From CAZEAC01 sp964510065 (GTDB lineage Bacteria; Bdellovibrionota_C; UBA2361; CAIXSY01), in the NCBI GenBank assembly GCA_964510065.1, contig CAZEAC010000008.1, forward strand, positions 1 through 64,000: a stretch of DNA of 64,000 nt. The letters are read 5' to 3'. The first letter of the stretch is position 1, and each line of letters starts with the position of its first letter. The notes under the pieces were generated by a model. That model was not told the DNA's origin. It did not search any database and worked only from the letters and a program-made list of their open reading frames with translations. Below, one piece after another: positions 54,306-62,841 of this stretch. The position numbers were made by a program, and so were the translations under genes.

Positions 54306-55052
54306 GTGAGCACGCCGACGACGCCGTTAATTCAGCAGCTACTGCAGCAGTATCTGCCTCGCGAGATATCGACACAATGTAGCGCCAGCGAGCAGCTAAA
54401 AAAAATTACCGCACATTGCCGAAACCCTTCGGCGATACTTGATCTGGGTTGCGGCCGCGGTGATTCGCAACATCTCTTTACTGCTCTAGTTCCCGCAACA
54501 CACTGGATTGGTCTCGATATCAGAGATTCACCGGAGGTCCGGACGCGCACCACGACGTCGGGACCACGTGCCATTTGTAGTTTTGATGGGATTCGTGTTC
54601 CATTCCAGGATAACAGCTTTGATCTAGTGTATAGCTCTCAAGTTTTCGAGCACGTACGTCACCCAGAGCCGCTATTACATGAAGTGCGTCGAGTACTCCG
54701 CCCAGGTGGTCTTTTTTTCGGCTCAACTTCGAGTCTTGAGCCGTTTCACTCGTATAGCTATTGGAACTACTCACCCTTCGGTTTCATTGAGATATTGAAG
54801 AGTAGCGGCCTCACTCCCCTCGAGATCCGTCCGGGAATTGACGCGCTTACCCTCATTTGCAGGCAAATTTTAAAGCGTCCGCGCTTCATGGAACGCTATT
54901 TTCGCAGTGAGTCGCCACTCCATCGCCTTATCAATTTGTACAGCCTGATTAAACGTTTGCAGCACGATCAAATAAATGCGTTAAAATTACAATTTGCGGG
55001 CACCTTCTTCTTTATTGCTCAGGTCGACAACAGTTCGTTAAAGACATCGTGA
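54306..55052 (+). CDS. SAM-dependent methyltransferase
   Basis: A 248-residue class I methyltransferase. AILDLGCGRGDSQHLFTAL (motif I), LVYSSQVFEHVRHPEPLLHEVRRVLRPGGLFFGSTSSLEPFHSYSY (motifs II-III). GTG start at 54306. Its 3' end overlaps the convergent GT4 by 34 bases. The 195-bp upstream gap shows no recognisable site. Confidence 0.85.
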   Translation: MSTPTTPLIQQLLQQYLPREISTQCSASEQLKKITAHCRNPSAILDLGCGRGDSQHLFTALVPATHWIGLDIRDSPEVRTRTTTSGPRAICSFDGIRVPFQDNSFDLVYSSQVFEHVRHPEPLLHEVRRVLRPGGLFFGSTSSLEPFHSYSYWNYSPFGFIEILKSSGLTPLEIRPGIDALTLICRQILKRPRFMERYFRSESPLHRLINLYSLIKRLQHDQINALKLQFAGTFFFIAQVDNSSLKTS

Positions 55053-56173
55053 TAACGCGTGGCGATTTTTGACCAGCCGAATTCCTCCAAAGTTCGCAAT
55101 TTCACCTCCGGCGCAAGCGCCGTATCATCCCGTAAGGAACGAGTAATGGCGGAACGCAATGACTCGGGCGTGAGCTCACGCACCGACTGGACGGCGCTGT
55201 CCCACGGCGCGCGTTCGGCAATCATCTCGATAACGCCGGTGTGTGTTCCAACCACACGAGCTCCCGCTATAAGCGCTTCCAAAACAACCATCCCAAAGGC
55301 CTCGATTCGCGAAGGAACAATTAAGGAGTGAATAGTTCGGTATATCTCCTGTACCTTTGGCGGAGCAAGCGCTCCGTGCCATACAATATTATTTAGGCCC
55401 TTTTGAAGGGCAAACGTTTTAAGCGGCTCAAGTTCGATTCCCGCGCCGACCACATGGAGTGTGCGCGCCCGCAAGTCGGCCGAACCGTTAATCGCCTCGA
55501 GAAGAAGTGCGTGTCCTTTCCGTGCAATTAAGTCGCCTACAATCAGTAGATCCTTACGCGCGGGAGTACTCGCCGCGGCCGTCTTAACATCCTCAATTCC
55601 CATCGGGATGGAGCAAAGCCGCGCAGAAGAAAGTTTCGACAACACCGCACGCGCGACAACGGGAGTCGTCGCGACAACTCGTGCCGCTCGTCGCAGCACC
55701 CAATTCCGGGCCCAGGACAAAGGACCTCGGGACGGGATAGAGTATCCTGGAATATCAATGTCAAGCACATCACGGCCATGACAGGTCACAACGTACGGCA
55801 CGCCGGTTCCAATAGTCGCGAACATTGCGACTAGCCCGGAAGGAACAGCCCAATGCGCATGTACAATATCGATCTTATTTTTTTTCAGTATATTATTTGC
55901 CGCGGCTACCCCAGCAAAAAGAAAGCGAAGTTGCTCGCGTGTGCCCACCGTCCGCGCGTCCGCGCCGATGCCCTTATGCGCAATTCGATCTCCTGAAGCA
56001 CGGAAGGTATGAACGGTTACCGAGGAAGGCGCGGTAATTTCCGCTTCAGGAATTAAGAGGTGAAGGTCAATATCTCGGTTGCCCGCAAGCGCTTCACAAA
56101 AAGAGCTGATGAAGGGAGTAACATACTCTCTTGAGCGTGAGGGAAAGCTGTGTGAGATGGATAAAACTCGCAT
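55019..56173 (-). CDS. GT4 family glycosyltransferase
   Basis: A 384-residue GT-B enzyme. MRVLSISHSFPSRSREYVTPFISSFCEAL is typical of GT4 starts; IDIVHAHWAVPSGLVAMFATIGTGVPYVVTCHGRDVLD, LLIVGDLIARKGHALLLEAI, and RIEAFGMVVLEALIAGARVVGTHTGVIEMI complete the EX7E donor site (two Glu). Same strand as the GT-C gene at 56186, separated by 12 bases. Confidence 0.92.
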   Translation of the reverse strand: MRVLSISHSFPSRSREYVTPFISSFCEALAGNRDIDLHLLIPEAEITAPSSVTVHTFRASGDRIAHKGIGADARTVGTREQLRFLFAGVAAANNILKKNKIDIVHAHWAVPSGLVAMFATIGTGVPYVVTCHGRDVLDIDIPGYSIPSRGPLSWARNWVLRRAARVVATTPVVARAVLSKLSSARLCSIPMGIEDVKTAAASTPARKDLLIVGDLIARKGHALLLEAINGSADLRARTLHVVGAGIELEPLKTFALQKGLNNIVWHGALAPPKVQEIYRTIHSLIVPSRIEAFGMVVLEALIAGARVVGTHTGVIEMIAERAPWDSAVQSVRELTPESLRSAITRSLRDDTALAPEVKLRTLEEFGWSKIATRYHDVFNELLST

Positions 56174-56185
56174 AAGTATCGGCTA

Positions 56186-58018
56186 TTACGGCGCTGAATC
56201 CCGCATCAGGCACTCTGGGGCGAGAACCTGTAGCGATTTCTCACCAAGTTTTATCACTTCATAACGGCCCGACGCACTCCGCCAAATCACGCCATCGCCG
56301 TTCTGCAGCACGGCACTTTTCGGCAGACTATATCGGGGCTCCCACACCACAAGAGACTGCAGCAACATCAGCGCTTCAGCACAATCGAGCGGCCGCTGGC
56401 GAATTAACGTGGAGTATTCGCAGTCTATGACCCTCTGCGCCGATAAATAGGAAAGCGCGCCAGTAAGAATATCACCACGATCAGTTTTGCAATTATCCAC
56501 GCAGCAAGGCGCAATCATAGTTCGTGATCCTAAATAAAGCTGCCCAAGCAAAAGCTCTTTGCTCACGAAATTTTCCCGATCGGATTCGAAGCCCATAAAT
56601 GTTGAATATGAGGGCATCATTGAAAGAGCCTTAATATTATATGGCAATAAAAAATAATCCGGCGCGACGCGGTCACCCTGCCGAGCCAATTCAAACGGAA
56701 TCGAAATAACTGGGCGTCTTTCACGATTTTCCTCGGCTAGATATCGGTAAAGAGCGACTTCTTCGCTGTGCGCGGAATCCGGCGACATTACCGCAAAAGT
56801 CGCGCGGGCGACCACGACCGCGCTTCCTGCTAGCAGCACCATGAGTGCGCATATGCCAAAGCTTCGAACTTTCGACAGTCTCGTCACGAGCAAAAAACAG
56901 ACCAGCGAAGAGAGTATCGGATGAAGATAAAACAGTGAAAAGTGGTAGGGCCCAATCCAGCGACGGGTGATTGGCTGGCTGTTCATCAGTAAAAATTCGG
57001 CGATATAGATCGCGGCGATGGTGAGTATCGCCAGTTTCCATCGATCAATGCGCGAATCACGCTTCCAAAGCACGATCAATAAAACACCCACGATGGTCAT
57101 GGTCAGTGGCGAAATGAACCAATAGTCCTCGAAATGAAGAAGATCCGCGGCGGAATGCGTCGCGAGCGCCGCACCCGGTTGGTAGAGCAGACCATCGCCG
57201 AACAGCAGTAGTAAACCCGGCACGGAGAATAGCAACGCGGCGCAATAGAAGGCCGTAAGCCAGCGCACGAGCGCGATACGTTCATCAATCACGAATGCGA
57301 GGTGCAGCATCGACAGTACGCCGACAAGCACCATAAGCGCTCCCCACGCAAAAAAATATGCGTACAAGGAAAGTCCCGCAACCGCTCCTAGGAAACTCGC
57401 CTGCAGCAGCGAATACTTTCGCCTTGAAAGCACGATGAGAAAAGGCACTAACACACCTAAAAAGAAAACAAATCCAACCTGGGTGTACAGCGCGCGAAGT
57501 ACCGGAACACTCGGAAAGAACTGATGACTCTGAGTTGCGAGCGATTTCAAGGAAGGAATGGAAACATGCAGAAGTTCGCCGAGAGATCCAATCCAAGGAA
57601 ACTGAATAGCAACAATTGCACCGACCTCCGACGGCAGCACTCCCGCCCCAAATGCACGACGGAACAGGGTACTCATCAATAAATATGCGCTCAAACAGCA
57701 GAACAAGTCGACGATGAGAGCCGCTTGGACCGGCGTGGCGCCGATTGCGCTAAAGAAATGCCCCATAATAATATCAAGGAGCCCGTGCGGAATTCGACTG
57801 CCCAATTGCTGGAAGGCCTCAAGCATTCCCGCGCGCATCGTATAGATCGAGGAAAACGGTATACGTCCCGCGTCAAAGGCCTGAGCGACATAGAGTGCTT
57901 CGTCCCAATCGGAGAATGACCTGGGGGAATATCCGTCATACGTTATCAGCGCCGCGATTGCGGGCACGTTGATAAAAATAGCGAAAGATAGAGCACGCGT
58001 AAGAAGTCCGAAATTCAC
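56186..58018 (-). CDS. Large GT-C-like membrane protein (GT39-like)
   Basis: A 610-residue protein with about eleven spans. The first loop has FSDWDEALYVAQAFDAGRIPF: the DWDEALYV element is a hallmark of GT39/ArnT-type glycosyltransferases (D-E catalytic pair). A C-terminal periplasmic domain of about 180 residues carries cysteine-containing segments (CCVDNCKTDRGD). GTG start. First gene of a two-gene operon with the GT4 at 55019; divergent from the membrane protein at 58138. Confidence 0.7.
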   Translation of the reverse strand: MNFGLLTRALSFAIFINVPAIAALITYDGYSPRSFSDWDEALYVAQAFDAGRIPFSSIYTMRAGMLEAFQQLGSRIPHGLLDIIMGHFFSAIGATPVQAALIVDLFCCLSAYLLMSTLFRRAFGAGVLPSEVGAIVAIQFPWIGSLGELLHVSIPSLKSLATQSHQFFPSVPVLRALYTQVGFVFFLGVLVPFLIVLSRRKYSLLQASFLGAVAGLSLYAYFFAWGALMVLVGVLSMLHLAFVIDERIALVRWLTAFYCAALLFSVPGLLLLFGDGLLYQPGAALATHSAADLLHFEDYWFISPLTMTIVGVLLIVLWKRDSRIDRWKLAILTIAAIYIAEFLLMNSQPITRRWIGPYHFSLFYLHPILSSLVCFLLVTRLSKVRSFGICALMVLLAGSAVVVARATFAVMSPDSAHSEEVALYRYLAEENRERRPVISIPFELARQGDRVAPDYFLLPYNIKALSMMPSYSTFMGFESDRENFVSKELLLGQLYLGSRTMIAPCCVDNCKTDRGDILTGALSYLSAQRVIDCEYSTLIRQRPLDCAEALMLLQSLVVWEPRYSLPKSAVLQNGDGVIWRSASGRYEVIKLGEKSLQVLAPECLMRDSAP

Positions 58019-58137
58019 GGCATTACCATACGATTCTCATCGAGACGAAGGCAACCTGTCACCCACCAGACTCATGCGACGAACAGCCAACTTTTATGAA
58101 CTTGATGAGTATTTAAACAACACGCTACTGTGATTGT

Positions 58138-59367
58138 ATGTCCGCACCCTTGAAGGCAACTATCTCTGTTATCATTATAGCTACCGCGTTGTGCTGTTCG
58201 CCACTGCGAATTTTATTTGAAACAAACTCACCGAATATCGCGCTTAATTACCCCGACAGCACGCAATATCTCGAAATGGCCGCGCAAACATTGTCCTACG
58301 ACCCGACACCCTACACACAGCACAATCCAATTCCGGGCTCGCTCTTACGTCCGCCACTTTACCCCGGCTTACTGAGCGCGACGTTTGCATTGTGGGGGGT
58401 CAATCCAACGGCGATACTCATCCTTCATGCACTTGTTGCAATAATTTGTATCGGTTGCAGTGCTTATCTTCTTAGAAAGACAGCTCCCCTCGCATTATGG
58501 GTCGTCATCGAGCTCCTTTCACTGCGATTCATTAGTGCATTCTACTCGTACGTCGGCCCTGAATGGATTGCCACCTGCGTGACAATTGTTTTAGTGAGCG
58601 TGATTGCGCGTTATCTTTTTGAGCCGACACTTCATTGGCTGATTGTCGCGAACCTCCTTGTTGTACTACTCGCGATTAGCCGTTTTGAGCTTATTTGGCT
58701 TTTCTTTCTGGTGGCGGCAATTGCGATGATTGCTCAACATACGCACGCACGATGGTGGGGAGCCGCCGGCGCGCTGCTGTCAATTGCCGCTGTTGTAATC
58801 ATCAAGACGATGACGCTTCCTTCGCAGCATGGACTGCTCGGCGCACTTTCACTGCTGCAAAGCACCAAAGACCTGCCGCCTTTCAATTATCCGCACGCGG
58901 CCACCTGTGTAGAAACGCAGGCCCTTTCAATTTTGAACAGTCGCGGGGACGCGGTTACCTGCTTCGAGGACATTGCGACGCTGCATGCACATTGTAAGGC
59001 GAGCTGGAAAGAAGTAAGTCATGTCCTCATCTATACGTCGATGCTTAGAATCCTGCAGTTTCCGGTTGAGTTTTTCAGTAACATTGTAAATCGTTCCTGG
59101 CCTTTGATTATCGGGCTGCCTTTTCTTGCAATTTTTACGGTGGGAATAAAGCGATTTACTGGGCATTCCGTGGCCGCCTATATCGCGCTTATCGCGTCGC
59201 TTATTTTTTGCTTCCAAATTCTCCTCATCGCCACTATCAACGTGATGGTCGATCGCTACTATCTTCCGCAACTCTCGCTGCTCGCCTTTGGACTAATGAG
59301 CTTCTTCGTCCACCTCGGATCTACTCGATCGAAAGCGATAGCGGGCGCACGGAGAGTCTTCACTTAG
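58138..59367 (+). CDS. GT-C-like membrane protein
   Basis: A 409-residue protein with about nine spans. First loop: SPNIALNYPDSTQYLEMAAQTLSYDPTPYT, then GSLLRPPLYPGLLSATF; the PDSxxYL and PPLYPGLL elements are typical of GT-C/GT39-related proteins. C-terminal spans INVMVDRYYLPQLSLLAFG match the RYYLP motif of that group. It starts a run with the second AsnB gene. Confidence 0.68.
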   Translation: MSAPLKATISVIIIATALCCSPLRILFETNSPNIALNYPDSTQYLEMAAQTLSYDPTPYTQHNPIPGSLLRPPLYPGLLSATFALWGVNPTAILILHALVAIICIGCSAYLLRKTAPLALWVVIELLSLRFISAFYSYVGPEWIATCVTIVLVSVIARYLFEPTLHWLIVANLLVVLLAISRFELIWLFFLVAAIAMIAQHTHARWWGAAGALLSIAAVVIIKTMTLPSQHGLLGALSLLQSTKDLPPFNYPHAATCVETQALSILNSRGDAVTCFEDIATLHAHCKASWKEVSHVLIYTSMLRILQFPVEFFSNIVNRSWPLIIGLPFLAIFTVGIKRFTGHSVAAYIALIASLIFCFQILLIATINVMVDRYYLPQLSLLAFGLMSFFVHLGSTRSKAIAGARRVFT

Positions 59368-59425
59368 CGCCCCTTCTGCAATAGGATTGCCCTAACGTTT
59401 AATCTGCAAATAGAATCGTTGCACC

Positions 59426-61375
59426 ATGTGCGGAATCTGCGGAATATTCGGCCGCTCTCACGAAGCAGCCGTGCAATCAATGAAGAACGCCCTTCATCAT
59501 CGCGGCCCCGATGATAGCGGCCACTATTCGGATGAAAAAGTCAGCCTAGGCTTTGCGCGACTTGCCATAATCGATCTTAGTCCTCACGCTCATCAACCGC
59601 TGTTCAGCGCGGGTCGGGATATCATTATCGTGTATAATGGTGAGCTATATAATTATCAAAGCGAACGTAAAATCCTTGAGGCACGCGGACATACATTTAC
59701 TTCAACGTCCGATACTGAAGTTGTTTTGCGGCTTTACGAAGAGTATGGCGATGAGTTTCTTAAACGGCTTCGCGGCATGTTCGCGCTTGCGATCTACGAT
59801 CGGCGCGGCGGACGCGGCCATGAACGGCTACTTCTCGCGCGCGATCCGCTCGGCATCAAGCCGCTTCTCTATTCTCGACTTTCCGGGGCAGTGGTATTTG
59901 CTTCAGAGATAAAAGCATTACTGGCGAGTGGTCTGGTAGCACGAGAGCTCGACGCCAACGCATTGCGGCTTCTCCTCACCTTCGGATCGGTGCAGCAACC
60001 CGCCACCATCATTAAGAATGTTGCGATGCTCCCGCCCGGGCATGTTTTGGTCGCGACTTCCGGAGACGAATTTACGATTAAACCCTACTGGCATCTTCGC
60101 GAAGCATACGACAGCACCATCGCCGGCCTCGACTATCAAGAACAGGTTCAGTATCTCAAAAGCGCACTCGAGGAATCAGTACGATTACATCTTATTGGAG
60201 ATAGGCCGACCGGAGCTTTCTTGAGCGGCGGCGTCGATTCTTCACTGCTCGTTGCAATCATGTCAAAGTTGTCATCTCGTAAAGTTTCAACGTTTTCGGT
60301 TGGATTTTCGGATGAGGAGCCCACACTCGACGAAAGTGGCGATGCTGCCCGCACCGCGAATTTTATCGGCACTGATCATTCACATGTAGTGGTAACAGCC
60401 GATCAAGTTCGAGATAGATTTTCGCACGTCGTGTCCGCACTTGACCAACCTTCAGTTGATGGAGTCAATTCATATTTTGTATCTCAAGCCGCAAGCTCAA
60501 AAGTTACCGTCGCTCTCTCGGGTACGGGGAGCGACGAACTCTTTGCGGGCTATCCTTGGTTCCTCGACATGCTGCACTTTAATGAGAACAGATTACGCCG
60601 TTATAGTGCATACTTATTAAGCAAGGCATTCGCATTTGGAGAGGACTTGAAAGGCACGATATTTCGTGCGAAGGCACGTGATTCCGCGTTATTACGCTCA
60701 CTGCGACGGCAAAGTGACTTCCTCAGCCGATTTGCAAGTAACTATTTGATATTTGGCGCGCAAGGCACCGCGACAATACTTGCACCGCGCTTTGCTCGGA
60801 AAGTAATCGAAGAGAGGGACGACCTGATCCCGAACGATCTCCTCGCCGAGCGAAGCACTGTTTCTCGAGTGAGCGGTTTGTGTCTCGGTGGATATCTTCG
60901 AAATCAGCTGCTTCGAGATATTGACGCCGCCTCGATGGCGCATTCGCTCGAAGTAAGGGTTCCTTATCTTGATATTCGAGTGGTAAGCGCCGCGCTTTCG
61001 TTACCCGACGACTCAAAGATTTCACGCTTTACCGAACATGCGGCACGCTTTGGGAGCTATGCGGAAACGGGCACGAAGCGAATTCTATTTGATGTCGGCA
61101 AGGGATTGCTCCCTCAATGGCTCGAGACCGCACCGAAGAGAGGATTTAGCATGCCGATCGGCACGTGGCTTCGTAGATCGCTCAAGACATTTATGCGCGA
61201 CGTACTTTCGGTGGATTCCATTCGAGCTAGCGGAATCTTCAATGTTGAAGAGACGCAGCGGGTACTCGACGGATTCCTTGCGGGGTCGGCACATTGGACA
61301 AGGCCTTGGCTACTGCTTATGGTTGAATGCTGGGCACGCGAAGTATTGGCTCCAACGAAGACTTCTATTCAATAG
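59426..61375 (+). CDS. asnB: AsnB-type glutamine amidotransferase (2)
   Basis: A 649-residue class II glutamine amidotransferase/asparagine synthetase. Cys2 nucleophile in MCGICGIFG, HHRGPDDSG, VYNGELYNYQ and SDTEVVLRLY form the glutaminase domain; the PP-loop begins at Ser267 in SGGVDSSLLVA, and ALSGTGSDELFAGYP completes the ATP site. It differs clearly from the first copy (IDSS versus VDSS; different loops), so it was not a recent duplication. Four bases before the next GT4 start. Confidence 0.93.
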   Translation: MCGICGIFGRSHEAAVQSMKNALHHRGPDDSGHYSDEKVSLGFARLAIIDLSPHAHQPLFSAGRDIIIVYNGELYNYQSERKILEARGHTFTSTSDTEVVLRLYEEYGDEFLKRLRGMFALAIYDRRGGRGHERLLLARDPLGIKPLLYSRLSGAVVFASEIKALLASGLVARELDANALRLLLTFGSVQQPATIIKNVAMLPPGHVLVATSGDEFTIKPYWHLREAYDSTIAGLDYQEQVQYLKSALEESVRLHLIGDRPTGAFLSGGVDSSLLVAIMSKLSSRKVSTFSVGFSDEEPTLDESGDAARTANFIGTDHSHVVVTADQVRDRFSHVVSALDQPSVDGVNSYFVSQAASSKVTVALSGTGSDELFAGYPWFLDMLHFNENRLRRYSAYLLSKAFAFGEDLKGTIFRAKARDSALLRSLRRQSDFLSRFASNYLIFGAQGTATILAPRFARKVIEERDDLIPNDLLAERSTVSRVSGLCLGGYLRNQLLRDIDAASMAHSLEVRVPYLDIRVVSAALSLPDDSKISRFTEHAARFGSYAETGTKRILFDVGKGLLPQWLETAPKRGFSMPIGTWLRRSLKTFMRDVLSVDSIRASGIFNVEETQRVLDGFLAGSAHWTRPWLLLMVECWAREVLAPTKTSIQ

Positions 61376-61379
61376 TAAC

Positions 61380-62663
61380 ATGATAGCCGACCAATTCCAG
61401 GATCTTTACGAAGGCGCCCCGAAAATTCTCTTTATCGGATTGCCGCAGAGCAGTCACACACATGGGTGGATAAATCTTTTGAGTGAAAGCCGATTCAATG
61501 TACGGCTATTCGGAGTTCCGGGCGGAGTGCCACCTAGAGATTGGTGGGTGCCCAGTTATGTATCCCGTTGCGCGCCATGGAAATTACGTTCCTCGACGCA
61601 TGTCCACTATCTCTATAAGGGCGTTTCTGGCGTTACGCGCTATTGTTTCGAGCGAGTGATTAAACGCCTCTCAAAGTCAGCGGCATTTCCCGTTTCTGCG
61701 ATAGCTCCTTTCCACGCCGAGCGACTCTTTGAAAGCGCACTTTTGGAGCTGATTGAGAGATGGCGTCCAGATATTGTGCACACACTCGGAGTCTTTGACG
61801 GTCAGGGTGGTGAACTCTTTTATCGCTTGCGCGAACGTTACCCGGTTCTCCGTGAACCAATTTGGGTTGCGCAGGTGCGAGGTGGTTCGGACGTTGTTTC
61901 TCGCATGGAAACGGGTTCGACGGCGCCGCTTACACAGATACTCTTGGCCAGCGATCAAATATTGACCGACAATGTGGCCAACATCGAGCTATTCAAAAGG
62001 CAAGGAATAAGCGCTCAGAAGATTGCTTCGGTCTGCCCTGTGCCAGGCTCAGGCGGCCTTGAGCTTGATGACGCCTCGTCTCGAATGCCCGCGTCAAAGC
62101 GCGAACGACTAATACTTTATCCAAGAGCATATGAATCTCGCTGGTCAAGCTCCGCCCCGGTAATTGAAGCGCTGCGCCTGGCGTGGTCGCGGATCAAGCC
62201 TTGCAAAATTGTAATGACCGCGATCGATGCGACAACGAAAGGCCACATCGCAAAACTGCCGCATGAAATTCGATCTTCTCTCGAGTTGCATAGTCGGTTA
62301 CCGCGGACCCAGCTACTCGAACTATTTTCTCGTGCCCGCGTGGCGCTTCTTCCCTCAAAAGTCGATGGTGTCCCGAATGCGCTTTACGAATCTATGGCAC
62401 ATGGTGCATTTCCGATTGTATCTCCACTCGAGACGATAGCTACCGTGGTTAAAGAGCAGCACAATGTACTATATGCGAATAATTGCGATCATCAGGCCCT
62501 CGCGGACGCGCTCGCTATCGCTATGCAGAACGATTTACTGGTTGATCAGGCCACGTTGGGCAATTTCCAATTAGTTTCTCGAATAGCTAATCGTAAAACG
62601 ATCAAAACTGATATCGTCGCTTTTTATCAACGCCTGAGCGCATCGAAGCGCGGCAAGCCCTAG
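61380..62663 (+). CDS. GT4-like glycosyltransferase (paralogue of 23014-24219)
   Basis: A 427-residue GT-B enzyme. ATG at 61380 is taken as the start because the product then begins MIADQFQDLYEGAPKILFI, which matches the paralogue, and because asnB ends at 61375; a longer frame to 61038 would lie inside asnB. HTHGWINLLSES, FNVRLFGVPGGVPP and the donor region FSRARVALLPSKVDGVPNALYESMAHGAFPIVSP mirror the copy at 23014. Its TAG stop is the first three bases of the foldback element. Confidence 0.85.
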   Translation: MIADQFQDLYEGAPKILFIGLPQSSHTHGWINLLSESRFNVRLFGVPGGVPPRDWWVPSYVSRCAPWKLRSSTHVHYLYKGVSGVTRYCFERVIKRLSKSAAFPVSAIAPFHAERLFESALLELIERWRPDIVHTLGVFDGQGGELFYRLRERYPVLREPIWVAQVRGGSDVVSRMETGSTAPLTQILLASDQILTDNVANIELFKRQGISAQKIASVCPVPGSGGLELDDASSRMPASKRERLILYPRAYESRWSSSAPVIEALRLAWSRIKPCKIVMTAIDATTKGHIAKLPHEIRSSLELHSRLPRTQLLELFSRARVALLPSKVDGVPNALYESMAHGAFPIVSPLETIATVVKEQHNVLYANNCDHQALADALAIAMQNDLLVDQATLGNFQLVSRIANRKTIKTDIVAFYQRLSASKRGKP

Positions 62664-62841
62664 AGCGTGTTCTGAACTTTTGTCCTGCTGCGAGCCCCAA
62701 TTCGCATTAAACTGCTTCGTTGGCCTAGTCGCGAGTACTCGCAAGCCTGATAGGCTTGCTCCGCGCTCGCTCCGGCGGCCGCCTCGCATTTTAACGCGAC
62801 TTGGTGCTCTCGCGACGGACAAAAGTTCAGAACACGCTCTA
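62661..62841. repeat. 181-bp foldback (MITE-like) element between convergent genes
   Basis: Perfect 25-bp terminal inverted repeats, TAGAGCGTGTTCTGAACTTT... at 62661-62685 and its complement at 62817-62841. The interior is also an imperfect palindrome (GCATTAAA-like and TTTTAACGC-like blocks, and GCGAGTACTCGC at 62731-62742). A central hairpin, GCAAGCCT-GAT-AGGCTTGC, occupies 62741-62759. The first three bases supply the TAG stop of the GT4 gene, and the last three, read on the minus strand, the TAG stop of the SGNH gene. It may be a bidirectional terminator. Confidence 0.85.

Noticed and set aside
61038..61379. N-terminal extension of the last GT4 gene to 61038
   Set aside because: It lies inside the AsnB gene in another frame and has no family similarity; the ATG at 61380 gives a paralogue-like start.
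1864..62663. General absence of Shine-Dalgarno sequences
   Set aside because: Several starts lack one (mreB, several plus-strand genes), but bactofilin, hipB, wzt, asnB (1) and the 5792 gene have clear ones, so no global rule can be stated.
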